From CAVZCC01 sp963773765 (GTDB lineage Bacteria; Actinomycetota; Acidimicrobiia; Acidimicrobiales; Microtrichaceae): 64,000 bases of DNA. The position numbers and the translations under genes are program-made. The stretch covers positions 1,240,001 through 1,304,000 of the forward strand of contig CAVZCC010000001.1 of NCBI GenBank assembly GCA_963773765.1. Direction: 5' to 3'. The notes beneath the pieces are model-generated. The model saw only the letters and a list, made by a program, of their open reading frames with translations. It was not told the DNA's origin and made no database searches. Shown one piece after another: positions 10,450 to 18,367 of this stretch. Position 1 is the first letter of the stretch, and the number at the start of each line of letters is the position of its first letter.

Positions 10450-11041
10450 GTGGCTGCACCCTCCATCCCCATCACCGGCGACGCACAGGCGGACCGCCTG
10501 CTCGCAGACCGACCCGCTGGCGCTCCTCATCGGCATGCTCCTGGACCAGCAGGTCCCCATGGAGTGGGCCTTCCGGGGCCCCGCCACCCTCCGCGACCGC
10601 CTGGGCGGCCACCTGGACGCGGCGGAGATCGCCGCCATGGACACCGAGGCGTTCGTGGCCGTCTGCGCGGCCAAGCCCGCCATCCACCGCTTCCCGGCGT
10701 CCATGGGGCGGCGCATCCACGAGCTCTGTGGGTTCCTGGTCGAGCACTACGACGGCGATGCGGCCCGGGTGTGGAAGGGGGTCCGGTCCGCCGACACGCT
10801 CTACGCCCGCCTGCGGGAGCTGCCGGGCTACGGCGACGAGAAGTCCAAGATCTTCATCGCCATCCTGGCCAAGCGGCTGGGCCGGCGCCCGGCCGGCTGG
10901 GAGTCCGTCGCCGCGCCGTTCTCGGACGCCGAACCCCGCTCCGTGGCCGACGTGGACTCCGCGGAGTCCCTGCTCCGGGTGCGGGAGTGGAAGCAGATGA
11001 TGAAGGCGGCGAAGAAGGCCAAGTCCGACCCCGTCGCCTGA
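10450..11041 (+). CDS. HhH-GPD-type base-excision DNA glycosylase-like protein, one-base frameshift
   Basis: Protein of the HhH-GPD superfamily form that is widespread in actinobacteria (about 197 residues), presumed to act in base-excision repair. The true start is GTG 10450 (VAAPSIPITGDAQADRLLAD), but after GCAGAC at 10509 one additional C moves the frame; the remainder (DPLALLIGMLLDQQVPMEWAFRGP...) continues in the +1 frame to 11041. Removing that base restores the expected LLADDPLALLIGM. LLDQQVPMEWAF and the ELPGYGDEKSKIFIAIL hairpin-helix region are the diagnostic parts. No [4Fe-4S] cysteine cluster is present. The extra base is most simply a sequencing error. An alternative GTG at 10433 in the second frame gives an N-terminus that does not match the family. 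Confidence 0.75.
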
Positions 11042-11087
11042 GCCCTGCCGGCTGCGGACACCTCGGCGCCGTGGCGGGTGTGGCTGT

Positions 11088-11915
11088 TCAGGGACCGAGG
11101 GAGACCGCGGCCTCGATCTGCTGACGGGCCAGCCAGCCCAGGAGCACCGCGACGGCCCGGGGATCGTGGCGCAGCTCGTGCCCGGCGCCGTTGATGATGC
11201 GCAACTCCGCCGAGCCGTGGGCACGGGCCAGGGCCCGGCCGTCCTCCAGGGGGGTCAGGTCGTCGCTGTCCCCGTGCACCACCAGGAGGGGACGGGGGGC
11301 GAGCGCGCGGGCGGCATCCACCGGGCGCACCTCCTTCAGCTCCGACGACCAGCGGGTGAAGTCGGCAGGGAAGTCGGGATCCTTGATCACGCCGGTCTGG
11401 CGGGCGTGCAGGAGCAGGCGCCGGGGGTGGCGGGCCCAGTCGTCGAAGTCGCCCGGGGTGGCCATGGCGGCCACCCCCCGGACCGCGGGGTTGCGGGCCC
11501 CCTCCCCCAGCGCCAGCGAGCCGCCGGTGCCGAACCCGCACAGCCACACACCGGCGACACCGAGGGCCGCGACGTGGCCCACCGCAGCGTGGACGTCGTC
11601 GAGCCAGCCGAACAGCGAGAAGTCGCCCTCGGCCGTGCCGCACCCCCGGAAGTTCATGGTCAGCACCACCCACCCCAGCTCCGCCGCGATGCGCTCGGCC
11701 AGCTCCGGGAAGGACTTGCCCGACTGCGGCGACTCGCGGCCACGCGTGGGGAAGCCGTGGCACAGCACCAGTCCCGGTGCGTCCTCGGTGAAGGCGGTGG
11801 GCTCGGCCAGGTGCCCGCTCAGAACCAGCGAGCCGGACTCGAACTGGTAGTCCATGACGGGCACCGACGGTGGAGCGTCGGCGTCCGGCGGACCGGCGGA
11901 CCCGTTGTCCGACAT
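11088..11915 (-). CDS. Alpha/beta hydrolase-fold protein lacking the nucleophilic serine
   Basis: 275-residue alpha/beta hydrolase-fold protein of the dienelactone-hydrolase/acyl-peptidase type. HGFPTRG forms the oxyanion region, VVHGDSDDLTP supplies the acid and INGAGHELRHDP the His. The nucleophile elbow, normally G-x-S-x-G, reads GFGTGG (residues 127-132) with Gly at the nucleophile position, so classical esterase chemistry is not expected. It could be a binding protein or use another mechanism. No signal peptide is seen, so it is cytosolic. It reads leftward; a small hypothetical gene on the same strand ends 20 bases upstream of it. Confidence 0.8.
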   Translation of the reverse strand: MSDNGSAGPPDADAPPSVPVMDYQFESGSLVLSGHLAEPTAFTEDAPGLVLCHGFPTRGRESPQSGKSFPELAERIAAELGWVVLTMNFRGCGTAEGDFSLFGWLDDVHAAVGHVAALGVAGVWLCGFGTGGSLALGEGARNPAVRGVAAMATPGDFDDWARHPRRLLLHARQTGVIKDPDFPADFTRWSSELKEVRPVDAARALAPRPLLVVHGDSDDLTPLEDGRALARAHGSAELRIINGAGHELRHDPRAVAVLLGWLARQQIEAAVSLGP

Positions 11916-11934
11916 CAGGCCCGCACCCGGCCGC

Positions 11935-12153
11935 TCAGGCCTCGGTCGTCTGGCGTTGCTTGCCGTAGAGCCGGTAGCCGCGGTTGCGGGCCTCCGGCAG
12001 CGTGTCCGGCCCGAAGCACAGGTAGGTCTCCGCCGCCATCAGCTCCTCGATCAGGTGCTCGTCGTCGGCCCCGATGGCGTCGATGTCGTAGACGACCTGC
12101 GTGCGCTTGTCGCCCACGTACCGGTGGTGCTCGAACTTGCCCGGACGATCCAT
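11935..12153 (-). CDS. Small conserved hypothetical protein
   Basis: 72 residues, MDRPGKFEHHRYVGDK onward, acidic in the middle and basic at the end. ATG 12153 has a strong GGAGGA ribosome binding site directly upstream. There is no signal peptide or membrane segment and no family was recognised. One cysteine lies in the middle (TYLCFGPD). Good codon bias and the ribosome binding site support a real gene. Confidence 0.6.
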   Translation of the reverse strand: MDRPGKFEHHRYVGDKRTQVVYDIDAIGADDEHLIEELMAAETYLCFGPDTLPEARNRGYRLYGKQRQTTEA

Positions 12154-12291
12154 GTCATTCCTCCGTGATGCTGTGGCCATGCTACGGGGCCGCGCCGCCG
12201 GTCCGGAACACGGCGGCACTCCGGCGGCGGAACGGGACGGGGCGGGACGGATCGGAGCCGCACGGGACGGTCGCCCCGCCCCCCGGCCGGC

Positions 12292-12735
12292 TCAGCCCGG
12301 CTCGGCCGGGCCGCCGACCTCGGGACCGATGGCGCCGATGGCCCGGTAGTAGCGGGCCTCGACCTCCAGCACCCGGACGACCTGCTCGTCGGTGACGTCC
12401 AGCCCCCCGGCCTCCACCCGGCCCAGGATGTAGGCGACCGGCTCGTCGTCGGGGACCACCACCAGGCCGGTCCCGATGTCGTCGGCCGCCTTCTCCGAGG
12501 CCACGCCCTTGGCCTCCAGGTAGTCGCAGTGCCCGGACAGAACTGCCCGGACGTCGTCGTAGCTCAGCTGGGCGGTCAGGTCGTCGGGCAGGCGCTCCGC
12601 CACGAAGTCCACCGCCTCCTCCAGGTCGTACACGCTGCGGCGCGGCCGCCGGGCCAGGGACCCGCTCACGCCCCCGATCGCCACCGCGGCGATGACGAAG
12701 GTGCCCACGGCGGCCAGCGCGATCCAGAACCACAT
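12292..12735 (-). CDS. Membrane-anchored hypothetical protein
   Basis: 147 residues with a single N-terminal transmembrane helix (MWFWIALAAVGTFVIAAVAIGG) followed by a positively charged stop (ARRPRR), so the acidic, helical remainder should face the cytoplasm. It contains a repeated aspartate/glutamate pattern but no recognised domain. A TAGCCT hexamer six bases before the ATG suggests a leaderless message. Function unknown. Confidence 0.65.
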   Translation of the reverse strand: MWFWIALAAVGTFVIAAVAIGGVSGSLARRPRRSVYDLEEAVDFVAERLPDDLTAQLSYDDVRAVLSGHCDYLEAKGVASEKAADDIGTGLVVVPDDEPVAYILGRVEAGGLDVTDEQVVRVLEVEARYYRAIGAIGPEVGGPAEPG

Positions 12736-12741
12736 GGCCGC

Positions 12742-12747
12742 AGGCTA
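12742..12747 (-). promoter_or_regulatory. -10 element for leaderless membrane protein gene
   Basis: On the minus strand TAGCCT ends six bases before the ATG at 12735. Confidence 0.45.
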
Positions 12748-12905
12748 CCGAGGCCGGACCTGGGTCCCGAAGCCCGGGCCCGGGGGCGGCACGGCCCTTT
12801 CCCCTGGGCCGATCGGACCGAACGGCCCGCCGCGGCTCAAGGCGGCCCATGGCGCCGCCGACGCTCGGGACACCAGTCACCAGTGCCCACGGAGGTCCCC
12901 GCCCC

Positions 12906-13091
12906 ATGGCCCGAAACCTGTACCTCTTCTCCAGCGTGATGTTCCTCCTGGCGGCCGTCCTGTGGTCCGTCCAGGGGCAGTGGACCTTCACCGCCGTGTC
13001 CTGCGCCGTCGCCACGGCCATGCTCGCCATGGCCCGGACCCCCGGCATCGGCCTGCCTCCGGCCGACCTCCCCGACGCCCCCTCCTCCTGA
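12906..13091 (+). CDS. Small membrane protein
   Basis: 61 residues with two closely spaced hydrophobic stretches (LYLFSSVMFLLAAVLWSV and FTAVSCAVATAMLAMA), a likely hairpin membrane protein. ATG 12906 has GGAGGT about 12 bases upstream; a longer in-frame form from 12849 would add low-complexity residues. It has no recognisable family. Confidence 0.5.
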   Translation: MARNLYLFSSVMFLLAAVLWSVQGQWTFTAVSCAVATAMLAMARTPGIGLPPADLPDAPSS

Positions 13092-13178
13092 CCACAGGGG
13101 CCACCACCCACGTCCGGACGCGGGCCGGCGCCGGCCCCCGCCCCCGTGGGGCTGGGACCGGCGCCGGTGCCGTTCCGC

Positions 13179-14294
13179 TCAGATGCCGATGCGCTGTGCC
13201 AGCAGCTCCCGGTGGTAGGTCGGGTCGCCGAAGAGCAGCTCGGAGCTCTTGGCCCGCTTGAAGTACAGGTGCGCGGGGTGCTCCCAGGTGAAGCCGATGC
13301 CGCCGTGGATCTGGATGTTCTCCGCCGCGGCGTGGAAGTACGCCTCCGAGCAGTAGGCCTTGGCCAGCGAGGCCACCGAGGGCAGCTCGTCGTTGAGCTC
13401 GGACGCGCACCACCCGGCGTAGTAGGCGGCGGACTTGGCCGACTCGACCTCCAGCAGCATGTCGGCGCACTTGTGCTTGATGGCCTGGAAGGAACCGATG
13501 GGCCGACCGAACTGCACGCGGTCCTTGGCGTACTGGACCGCCATCTCCAGGACCTCCTGGCTGCCGCCGACCTGCTCGGCGGCGAGCGCCACCGCGGCCA
13601 GGTCGAGCACCTGGGACAGCACGTCCCAGCCGGCACCGTCGGTGCCGATGAGGGTGCCGGCCACGTCCGCGTACTCCAGACGTGCCTGCTTGCGGGTCTG
13701 GTCCATGGTGGACAGCGAGGTGCGGGTCAGGCCCGCCGCGTCACCCGCCACGGCGAAGAGGCTGATGCCGGCATCGGTGCGGGCCGCGGTGATGACGAGG
13801 TCAGCGGCGTGGCCGTCGAGGACGTAGAGCTTGGTGCCGTTGAGCTTGTAGGCGTCGCCGTCCTTGGTGGCGGTCATGGTGACGGCGGACTCGTCCCAGC
13901 GGCCGTTGGGCTCGGTGTAGGCGAGGGTGGCGATGGTCTCGCCGGACGCGATGCCCGGGAGGAACTCCTTCTTGGCCGACTCGTCCCCGGAGTGGATGAG
14001 GGTCTGGCCCGCCAGCACCACCGTGGAGAAGTAGGGGGCGCAGAGCAGGCGGCGACCCATCTCCTCCAGCACCACGATGAGCTCCACGAAGCTGTACCCG
14101 GAGCCGCCGTACTCCTCCGGCACGACCAGGCCCTGCAGGCCCATCTGTTCGGCCATCTGGGTCCACACGGCGGTGTCGTAGCCGTCCTCGGTGTCCATGA
14201 GCTCCCGGACGGTGGCCTCGTCGGACTTGGCGTTGAGGAAGTCCTTGACGACCTTGCGCAGTTCTTCCTGTTCCTCGCTGAAGGCGAAGTTCAC
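13179..14294 (-). CDS. Acyl-CoA dehydrogenase
   Basis: 371-residue FAD-dependent acyl-CoA dehydrogenase of standard length, introducing a 2,3-double bond into an acyl-CoA thioester. The N-terminal helix FSEEQEELRKVVKDF, the middle-domain TEPNGRWDESAV and the C-terminal helix with QIHGGIGFTWEHPAHLYFKRAK are typical. In the actinobacterial subgroups associated with steroid side chains such proteins can pair as heterodimers, but no second subunit is adjacent. The GTG start at 14294 has AGGGGGA upstream. It is divergent from the toxin-antitoxin pair. The acyl substrate cannot be deduced. Confidence 0.92.
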   Translation of the reverse strand: MNFAFSEEQEELRKVVKDFLNAKSDEATVRELMDTEDGYDTAVWTQMAEQMGLQGLVVPEEYGGSGYSFVELIVVLEEMGRRLLCAPYFSTVVLAGQTLIHSGDESAKKEFLPGIASGETIATLAYTEPNGRWDESAVTMTATKDGDAYKLNGTKLYVLDGHAADLVITAARTDAGISLFAVAGDAAGLTRTSLSTMDQTRKQARLEYADVAGTLIGTDGAGWDVLSQVLDLAAVALAAEQVGGSQEVLEMAVQYAKDRVQFGRPIGSFQAIKHKCADMLLEVESAKSAAYYAGWCASELNDELPSVASLAKAYCSEAYFHAAAENIQIHGGIGFTWEHPAHLYFKRAKSSELLFGDPTYHRELLAQRIGI

Positions 14295-14404
14295 GGTTCC
14301 CCCTGTGGGTGTGACGTCGGGTGTGCGATGCAGGTTCTAGCCCGGTCCCCGCCCCGGTGCACACCGATCCGTGTACGCCCGTGTACACATGGGGCCGGCG
14401 CAGG

Positions 14405-14410
14405 TAACCT
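14405..14410 (+). promoter_or_regulatory. -10 element for leaderless antitoxin gene
   Basis: TAACCT ends six bases before the GTG at 14417. Confidence 0.5.
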
Positions 14411-14416
14411 GCTCCT

Positions 14417-14695
14417 GTGGACCGCATCGGCATCAGGCAGCTCCGGGCCTCGGTGGCGGCCCAGGTGCGCCGGGCCGAGGCGGGCGAACGGGTGGTCATC
14501 ACCGTGGACGGCCGGGCCGTGGCGCAACTCGGGCCACTGGAGCCGGAACCCGGTTCGCAGACGCTGGACGACCTCGCAGCGCAGGGCCAGGTGGTCCTCG
14601 CCCGCCGCGACGACCGGCCCCCGCCGGAGTTCTCCCTCCCCCTGTGGGCCGGCACCCGGATCGACCAGTTGGTGCGAGAGGTCCGAGGCCGATGA
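14417..14695 (+). CDS. Type II antitoxin, Phd/YefM family
   Basis: 92-residue DNA-binding antitoxin. The N-terminal Phd fold shows IGIRQLRASVAAQVRRAEAG and VVITVDGRAVAQLGPL; the C-terminal third (about residues 55-92) should be the flexible toxin-neutralising tail. It precedes a PIN-domain toxin by 16 bases, the standard antitoxin-first order, and would repress its own promoter together with the toxin. The GTG start is supported by the -10 hexamer six bases upstream. Confidence 0.85.
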   Translation: MDRIGIRQLRASVAAQVRRAEAGERVVITVDGRAVAQLGPLEPEPGSQTLDDLAAQGQVVLARRDDRPPPEFSLPLWAGTRIDQLVREVRGR

Positions 14696-14711
14696 ACCCC
14701 CGAGGGCGGCG

Positions 14712-15125
14712 ATGACGATCGCGCTGGACACCACCGCACTGCTGTCACGCTTCCTGGACGGGCCCACCCGACCCGTCCTCCTGGACGCCATGGCGGCCGA
14801 CACCGACTGGTGCGCCAGCGCTCTGGCACTGTCCGAGGCCCTCATGCTGGTGGACCGACTGGGCGACGACCCGGGCCGCACGGACGACCTCCGCCGCGCC
14901 CTGCGCGATGACTGGGAACGCATCCACGTGGTGCCGGTGGACCAGCGCTGCCTGGACCGGGCCGCGGAGCTGGGCCGGACCCAGCCCCTGCGCACCGTGG
15001 ACGCCATCCACCTCGCTGCGGCCGACCGGCTGCCGAGGCCGGTGCGGTTCGCCACCTTCGACCCGTCCCAGATCCCGGTCGCGCTCGCCCTCGGGTTCCA
15101 GGTGGTCGGCGCGGTGGACGACTGA
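14712..15125 (+). CDS. vapC: PIN-domain toxin, VapC family
   Basis: 137-residue Mg-dependent ribonuclease toxin. Acidic active-site residues are visible as D6 (ALDTTAL), E42 (LSEALML), D97 (RTVDAIHLAAA) and a further Asp in ATFDPSQ, the usual PIN quartet. VapC toxins cleave tRNA or rRNA and are held inactive by the cognate antitoxin, here a Phd-type protein encoded directly upstream. The ATG at 14712 gives the standard PIN-domain N-terminus. The pair may be a chromosomal stress module; no mobile-element genes lie beside it. Confidence 0.87.
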   Translation: MTIALDTTALLSRFLDGPTRPVLLDAMAADTDWCASALALSEALMLVDRLGDDPGRTDDLRRALRDDWERIHVVPVDQRCLDRAAELGRTQPLRTVDAIHLAAADRLPRPVRFATFDPSQIPVALALGFQVVGAVDD

Positions 15126-15160
15126 CCCGGACCCGCCCCGGCCCGCCGAACCACCCGACC

Positions 15161-15179
15161 GTAGGGCGCTCCCTACAGT
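15161..15179 (+). promoter_or_regulatory. Palindrome and -10 for leaderless vanX-like gene
   Basis: TACAGT at 15174-15179 ends six bases before the GTG at 15186. It overlaps the palindrome GTAGGG-CGCT-CCCTAC (15161-15176), so a repressor could bind here. Confidence 0.45.
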
Positions 15180-15185
15180 GCTGCG

Positions 15186-15893
15186 GTGGACGCGGACCCG
15201 ACCTACGACCACCTGTCCGTCCCCGCCGAGGCCGTGGCCGACCTGGTCGTGCCCGCAGGACTGCCTCCCGTCCCCGGCCCGGTCCCCGGCGCGGCGCCGG
15301 CCGGGACCGTGCCGGTCCACGACTGTGGCGAGCCGCTGGTGGCGGTCACGGACCTGGCGTGCATCAACAGCTACCGGGCCGTCGGCTGGGACGGGACCGC
15401 GGATGCGGTGTGGGTCCGGCCGCGGGTGCTGGAACGGCTGCACGCGGTACAGGACGTTCTGCCGGACGGGTACGGACTGGCCATCCACGACGGCTGGCGC
15501 TCGCCGGCCACCGTCCGGGCGCTGTACGAGCACTACTACGGGCCCGGCTCCACCCTCGAGCCCGGATTCCTGGCCGACCCCGACGATCCCCGGATCACCC
15601 CACCCCACGTCACCGGCGGGGCGGTGGACCTGACGTTGAGCTGGCGGGGCACGGCCCTGTCACTGGGGACGGCGTTCGACGACTTCGGCTCCCGGGCCCA
15701 CCTGCAGGCCCTGGAGGACGAGCCGGGGCCGTCCCGGGAGCTCCGCCGCCTGCTGACCCACGCCATGGTGACGGCCGGCTTCGCACCGAACCCGTTCGAG
15801 TGGTGGCACTTCTCGCACGGGGACCAGGCCTGGGCCGCCCTCACCGGCGCACCGGCGGCCGTCCACGGTGCGGTCGGGCCCGACCCGACCTGA
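15186..15893 (+). CDS. D-alanyl-D-alanine dipeptidase, VanX/DdpX family
   Basis: 235-residue M15D zinc dipeptidase that splits D-Ala-D-Ala. The family signature is complete: R105 (HDGWRSP), zinc ligands H141 and D148 (HVTGGAVDL), catalytic E205 and zinc ligand H208 (EWWHFS). No signal peptide, so it is cytoplasmic as for VanX. No vanH, vanA or two-component genes accompany it, so peptidoglycan recycling or D-Ala-D-Ala catabolism is more likely than glycopeptide resistance. It is transcribed with its own leaderless promoter. Confidence 0.9.
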   Translation: MDADPTYDHLSVPAEAVADLVVPAGLPPVPGPVPGAAPAGTVPVHDCGEPLVAVTDLACINSYRAVGWDGTADAVWVRPRVLERLHAVQDVLPDGYGLAIHDGWRSPATVRALYEHYYGPGSTLEPGFLADPDDPRITPPHVTGGAVDLTLSWRGTALSLGTAFDDFGSRAHLQALEDEPGPSRELRRLLTHAMVTAGFAPNPFEWWHFSHGDQAWAALTGAPAAVHGAVGPDPT

Positions 15894-15945
15894 TCCCGGA
15901 CCGTGCGGCCGGTCGCTCCGACCGCGGCGCCTGCGGCCGGGATGC

Positions 15946-15951
15946 CAGACT
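15946..15951 (+). promoter_or_regulatory. -10 element for leaderless MBL hydrolase gene
   Basis: CAGACT, a one-base variant of TANNNT, ends six bases before the ATG at 15958. Confidence 0.35.
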
Positions 15952-15957
15952 TCCGGC

Positions 15958-16582
15958 ATGACCGACGCCACCAGCACCCTGCACCTGGACGACACGGATC
16001 TGGAGATCCACAAGCTGGTGGTCGGGCCCATGGACAACAACGTGTTCGTGGTCCGGTGCCGGCACACCGGCGACGCCGTCCTGATCGACGCCGCCAACGA
16101 GCACGACAAGCTGCTGGAACTGGCCCGTCGCCTGAACGTGCGGCGGGTGATCGAGACCCACGGCCACTGGGACCACATCCAGGCCGTCCCGGAGATGCGC
16201 GATGCCGGGTACTCCGTCAGTGTCACCACCGCGGATGCCGGCATGCTGCCCAGCTACGACGAGATCATCGAGGACGACTCGGTGATCGAGGTCGGCCGTC
16301 TGCAGGCTGCGTACCATCCTCACGCCCGGCCACACGCCGGGATCGATCTGCTTCCGCATCGAGGGCAAGCCCATCCTGTTCAGTGGGGACACCCTGTTCC
16401 CGGGTGGTCCCGGCGCCACGTCGTTCGAGGGTGGCGACTTCCCCACCATCATCCGTTCCCTGGAGGACCGCCTGTTCGCCACCCTGGCACCGGACACGCT
16501 GGTGCTGCCGGGCCACGGCGACGACACCACCATCGGCAACGAGTCCCCCCACCTCCAGGAGTGGATCGACCGTGGCTTCTGA
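15958..16582 (+). CDS. MBL-fold metallo-hydrolase (glyoxalase II-like), one-base frameshift
   Basis: Zinc metallo-beta-lactamase-fold hydrolase of about 207 residues. The first part holds NNVFVVRC, the metal site THGHWDHIQ (HxHxDH) and DAGMLPSYDEII. At about 16306 one extra G shifts the frame; the second half (LTPGHTPGSICFR, ILFSGDTLFPGGPG, LVLPGHGDDTTIGNE) continues in the +1 frame to the TGA at 16580. Both halves are well conserved, so the indel is probably an error in the sequence. Glyoxalase II and persulfide dioxygenase are the nearest biochemical models. A large palindromic repeat follows the gene. Confidence 0.78.
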
Positions 16583-16614
16583 GCGGAGCGAGGAGGCCCG
16601 TCGGCCGGGACCAT

Positions 16615-16670
16615 CCCGTTCTGTGCTGCGAGCCGCGACCTCTGGGTCGCGGCTCGCAGCACAGAACGGG
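16615..16670. repeat. 26-bp perfect inverted repeat, copy 1 of a dispersed palindrome
   Basis: Arms 16615-16640 and 16645-16670 are perfectly complementary over 26 bases around a TCTG loop. The core CTGTGCTGCGA/CCGCGACC recurs at 61099-61142 in the opposite orientation. It lies 32 bases after the MBL gene and 14 bases before the next start, so it may serve as a terminator, a REP-type element or both. Confidence 0.8.
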
Positions 16671-16684
16671 GGGACGGCGAGGCG

Positions 16685-17182
16685 GTGATGGCCGCGGTGG
16701 CGTGGCAGGAGTTCGCGGCGGACGCCCCCGACCTGGCGGCTCCGGTCCGGGCCCGGTTCCAGGCCACCAAGCACCACGTCCTGGCCACCCTGCGACGGGA
16801 CGGGTCGCCCCGTGTGAGCGGGACCGAGGTCCAGTTCCACGGCCCGGACCTGACCATCGGGAGCATGCCGGGATCGGTCAAGGGCCGGGACCTCCGACGG
16901 GACGGCCGCTACGCGCTGCACGCCAACCCGGGTGACGGTTCCATGGACGGCGGCGACGCCAAGGTGTCCGGCACGGCGGTGGAGGTGATCGACACGGCGG
17001 CGCTGGCCCGTTACGCCGAGGAGTTCGCCCAGGACCACGACGGGCAGGCGCCACCCGAGTTCGAGCTGTTCCGCCTGACGGTCTCGGAGGTGGTGCACAC
17101 CTCGCTGCACCCCGAGGGAGACCGGCTGGTCATCCGCACCTGGCGGCCGGGCCAGGGCCTCCGTTCCGTCGATCGGTACTGA
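16685..17182 (+). CDS. Pyridoxamine 5'-phosphate oxidase-like FMN/F420-binding protein
   Basis: 165-residue split-beta-barrel flavoprotein of the PNPOx-like group common in actinobacteria. HHVLATLRRDGSPRVSGTEV is the first barrel strand pair, and GSMPGSVKGRDLRRDGRYALH the nucleotide-binding stretch. Members reduce or oxidise small molecules with FMN or F420; the ligand cannot be assigned. Starts GTG 16685 and ATG 16688 are adjacent and equivalent. It sits behind the palindromic repeat and is convergent with a lipoprotein gene. Confidence 0.8.
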   Translation: MMAAVAWQEFAADAPDLAAPVRARFQATKHHVLATLRRDGSPRVSGTEVQFHGPDLTIGSMPGSVKGRDLRRDGRYALHANPGDGSMDGGDAKVSGTAVEVIDTAALARYAEEFAQDHDGQAPPEFELFRLTVSEVVHTSLHPEGDRLVIRTWRPGQGLRSVDRY

Positions 17183-17220
17183 TGCGTCGTCCCGGGCGCC
17201 CGCACGCCCGGGACGATCGA

Positions 17221-18327
17221 TCAGGCCTGGAACGCCCCGACGGTGAGCCACCAGTACGCCCAGGCCGGTGACCAGACCGTGCAGTAGTGCACACCGCGGA
17301 TGGTGTCGGGGAAGGCTGCGTAGGTGGGGTCGGTCCAGTCGACCCGCAGCGCGTGGCCGGTCACCTGCAGGGTGTTGCCGGAGGCGACCTCGTCCTGGAA
17401 GGAGGTGAGCCACTCGACCCCGGTCTGCTCCACCCGGTCCGCCGCGGCCACGGCCTGGCGGCCGCTCGTGGTGTACGCCGTCTGCTCGGCGGGCGTGAGC
17501 TCCGCCCAGGCCAGGTCGATCGATCGCTCGGTCAGCACCTTGCACTGCAGGTCGGGTGAGGTGGGCAGGCCGGTGGTGGCCAGGTGGTCGGCGCTCCGGG
17601 TCTTGCACGAGATGCGGTGGGTGATGGCCACGGTGTTGCCGTCGGCAGTGGTGGCCATGTCCGCCTCACCCCAGGTCTGGACCTGGAGGGGGGCCAGGAC
17701 GGCCTTGGACGATCCGAACACCCCGCGGGAGGTGTGCAGCACGTTGGCGATCGAGGCCAGCGGCAGCTGGGCCTCCGTCAGTCCGGGCAGGCGCTGCTGT
17801 GCGTCCTGGCAGAAGGTGCCCTCCTGTGCGGACAGGGCGTCGAGTTCCGGCTCCAGTCCGGGCGCCGGTGTGGTGGCCAGCGACCACGACATGGTCACGC
17901 CGCCCGACGAGGCCGACGCCGATGCGTCGCCGTCACCGTTGACCACGACGGTGGCGCCGAGGTGGTCCACGGCCGAGGAGATCCCGACGGAGGGGTCGGT
18001 CACGGACACCGTGCCGGCGAACCCCAGTGCCGACGAGGTCAGGGCGAACGTCATGGTGGCGGTCCCACCGGCCGAGCCGGGGAAGGAGACCGTGCCGGCC
18101 AGTGCGTCCACCCCGTTGCCGTTGGTGTAGGTCACCCGGGCCGCGCCGCCGGTGATGGTGGCGGTGTGGGAGTAGGTGGCCCCGCCGCTCAGGGTCACCG
18201 ACACCGACCGGGTGCCGACGCCGGTCCTGCTCCCGGGCGTGGTGGCCGTGGGTGACGAACACCCCGCCGCCAGCATCGCTGCCGCCGAGATGACTGCCAG
18301 GACGAGCCAGGTCCTTCGCTGCTTCAT
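17221..18327 (-). CDS. Secreted lipoprotein with immunoglobulin-like beta domain and Cys-containing C-terminal region
   Basis: 368-residue lipoprotein. RRTWLVLAVISAAAMLAAGC is a signal peptide with lipobox Cys. Residues about 35-150 are Thr/Ser/Val-rich repeats of beta type (SVTLSGGATYSHTATITGG, TVSVTDPSVGISSAV), and residues about 160-368 contain six cysteines and are aromatic near the end (HYCTVWSPAWAYWWLTVG), likely a disulfide-bonded globular domain. The function is unknown. ATG 18327 with upstream GGGGGC is preferred over a longer form from 18465. Confidence 0.7.
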   Translation of the reverse strand: MKQRRTWLVLAVISAAAMLAAGCSSPTATTPGSRTGVGTRSVSVTLSGGATYSHTATITGGAARVTYTNGNGVDALAGTVSFPGSAGGTATMTFALTSSALGFAGTVSVTDPSVGISSAVDHLGATVVVNGDGDASASASSGGVTMSWSLATTPAPGLEPELDALSAQEGTFCQDAQQRLPGLTEAQLPLASIANVLHTSRGVFGSSKAVLAPLQVQTWGEADMATTADGNTVAITHRISCKTRSADHLATTGLPTSPDLQCKVLTERSIDLAWAELTPAEQTAYTTSGRQAVAAADRVEQTGVEWLTSFQDEVASGNTLQVTGHALRVDWTDPTYAAFPDTIRGVHYCTVWSPAWAYWWLTVGAFQA

Positions 18328-18367
18328 GATGCCCCCAGGGTCGGATTCCTGGAGGCAGCGTAGCCGT

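Noticed and set aside
15186..15893. VanX-like gene as part of a glycopeptide resistance cluster
   Set aside because: No VanH, VanA/B ligase or VanRS genes nearby; isolated dipeptidases of this type are common in actinobacteria.
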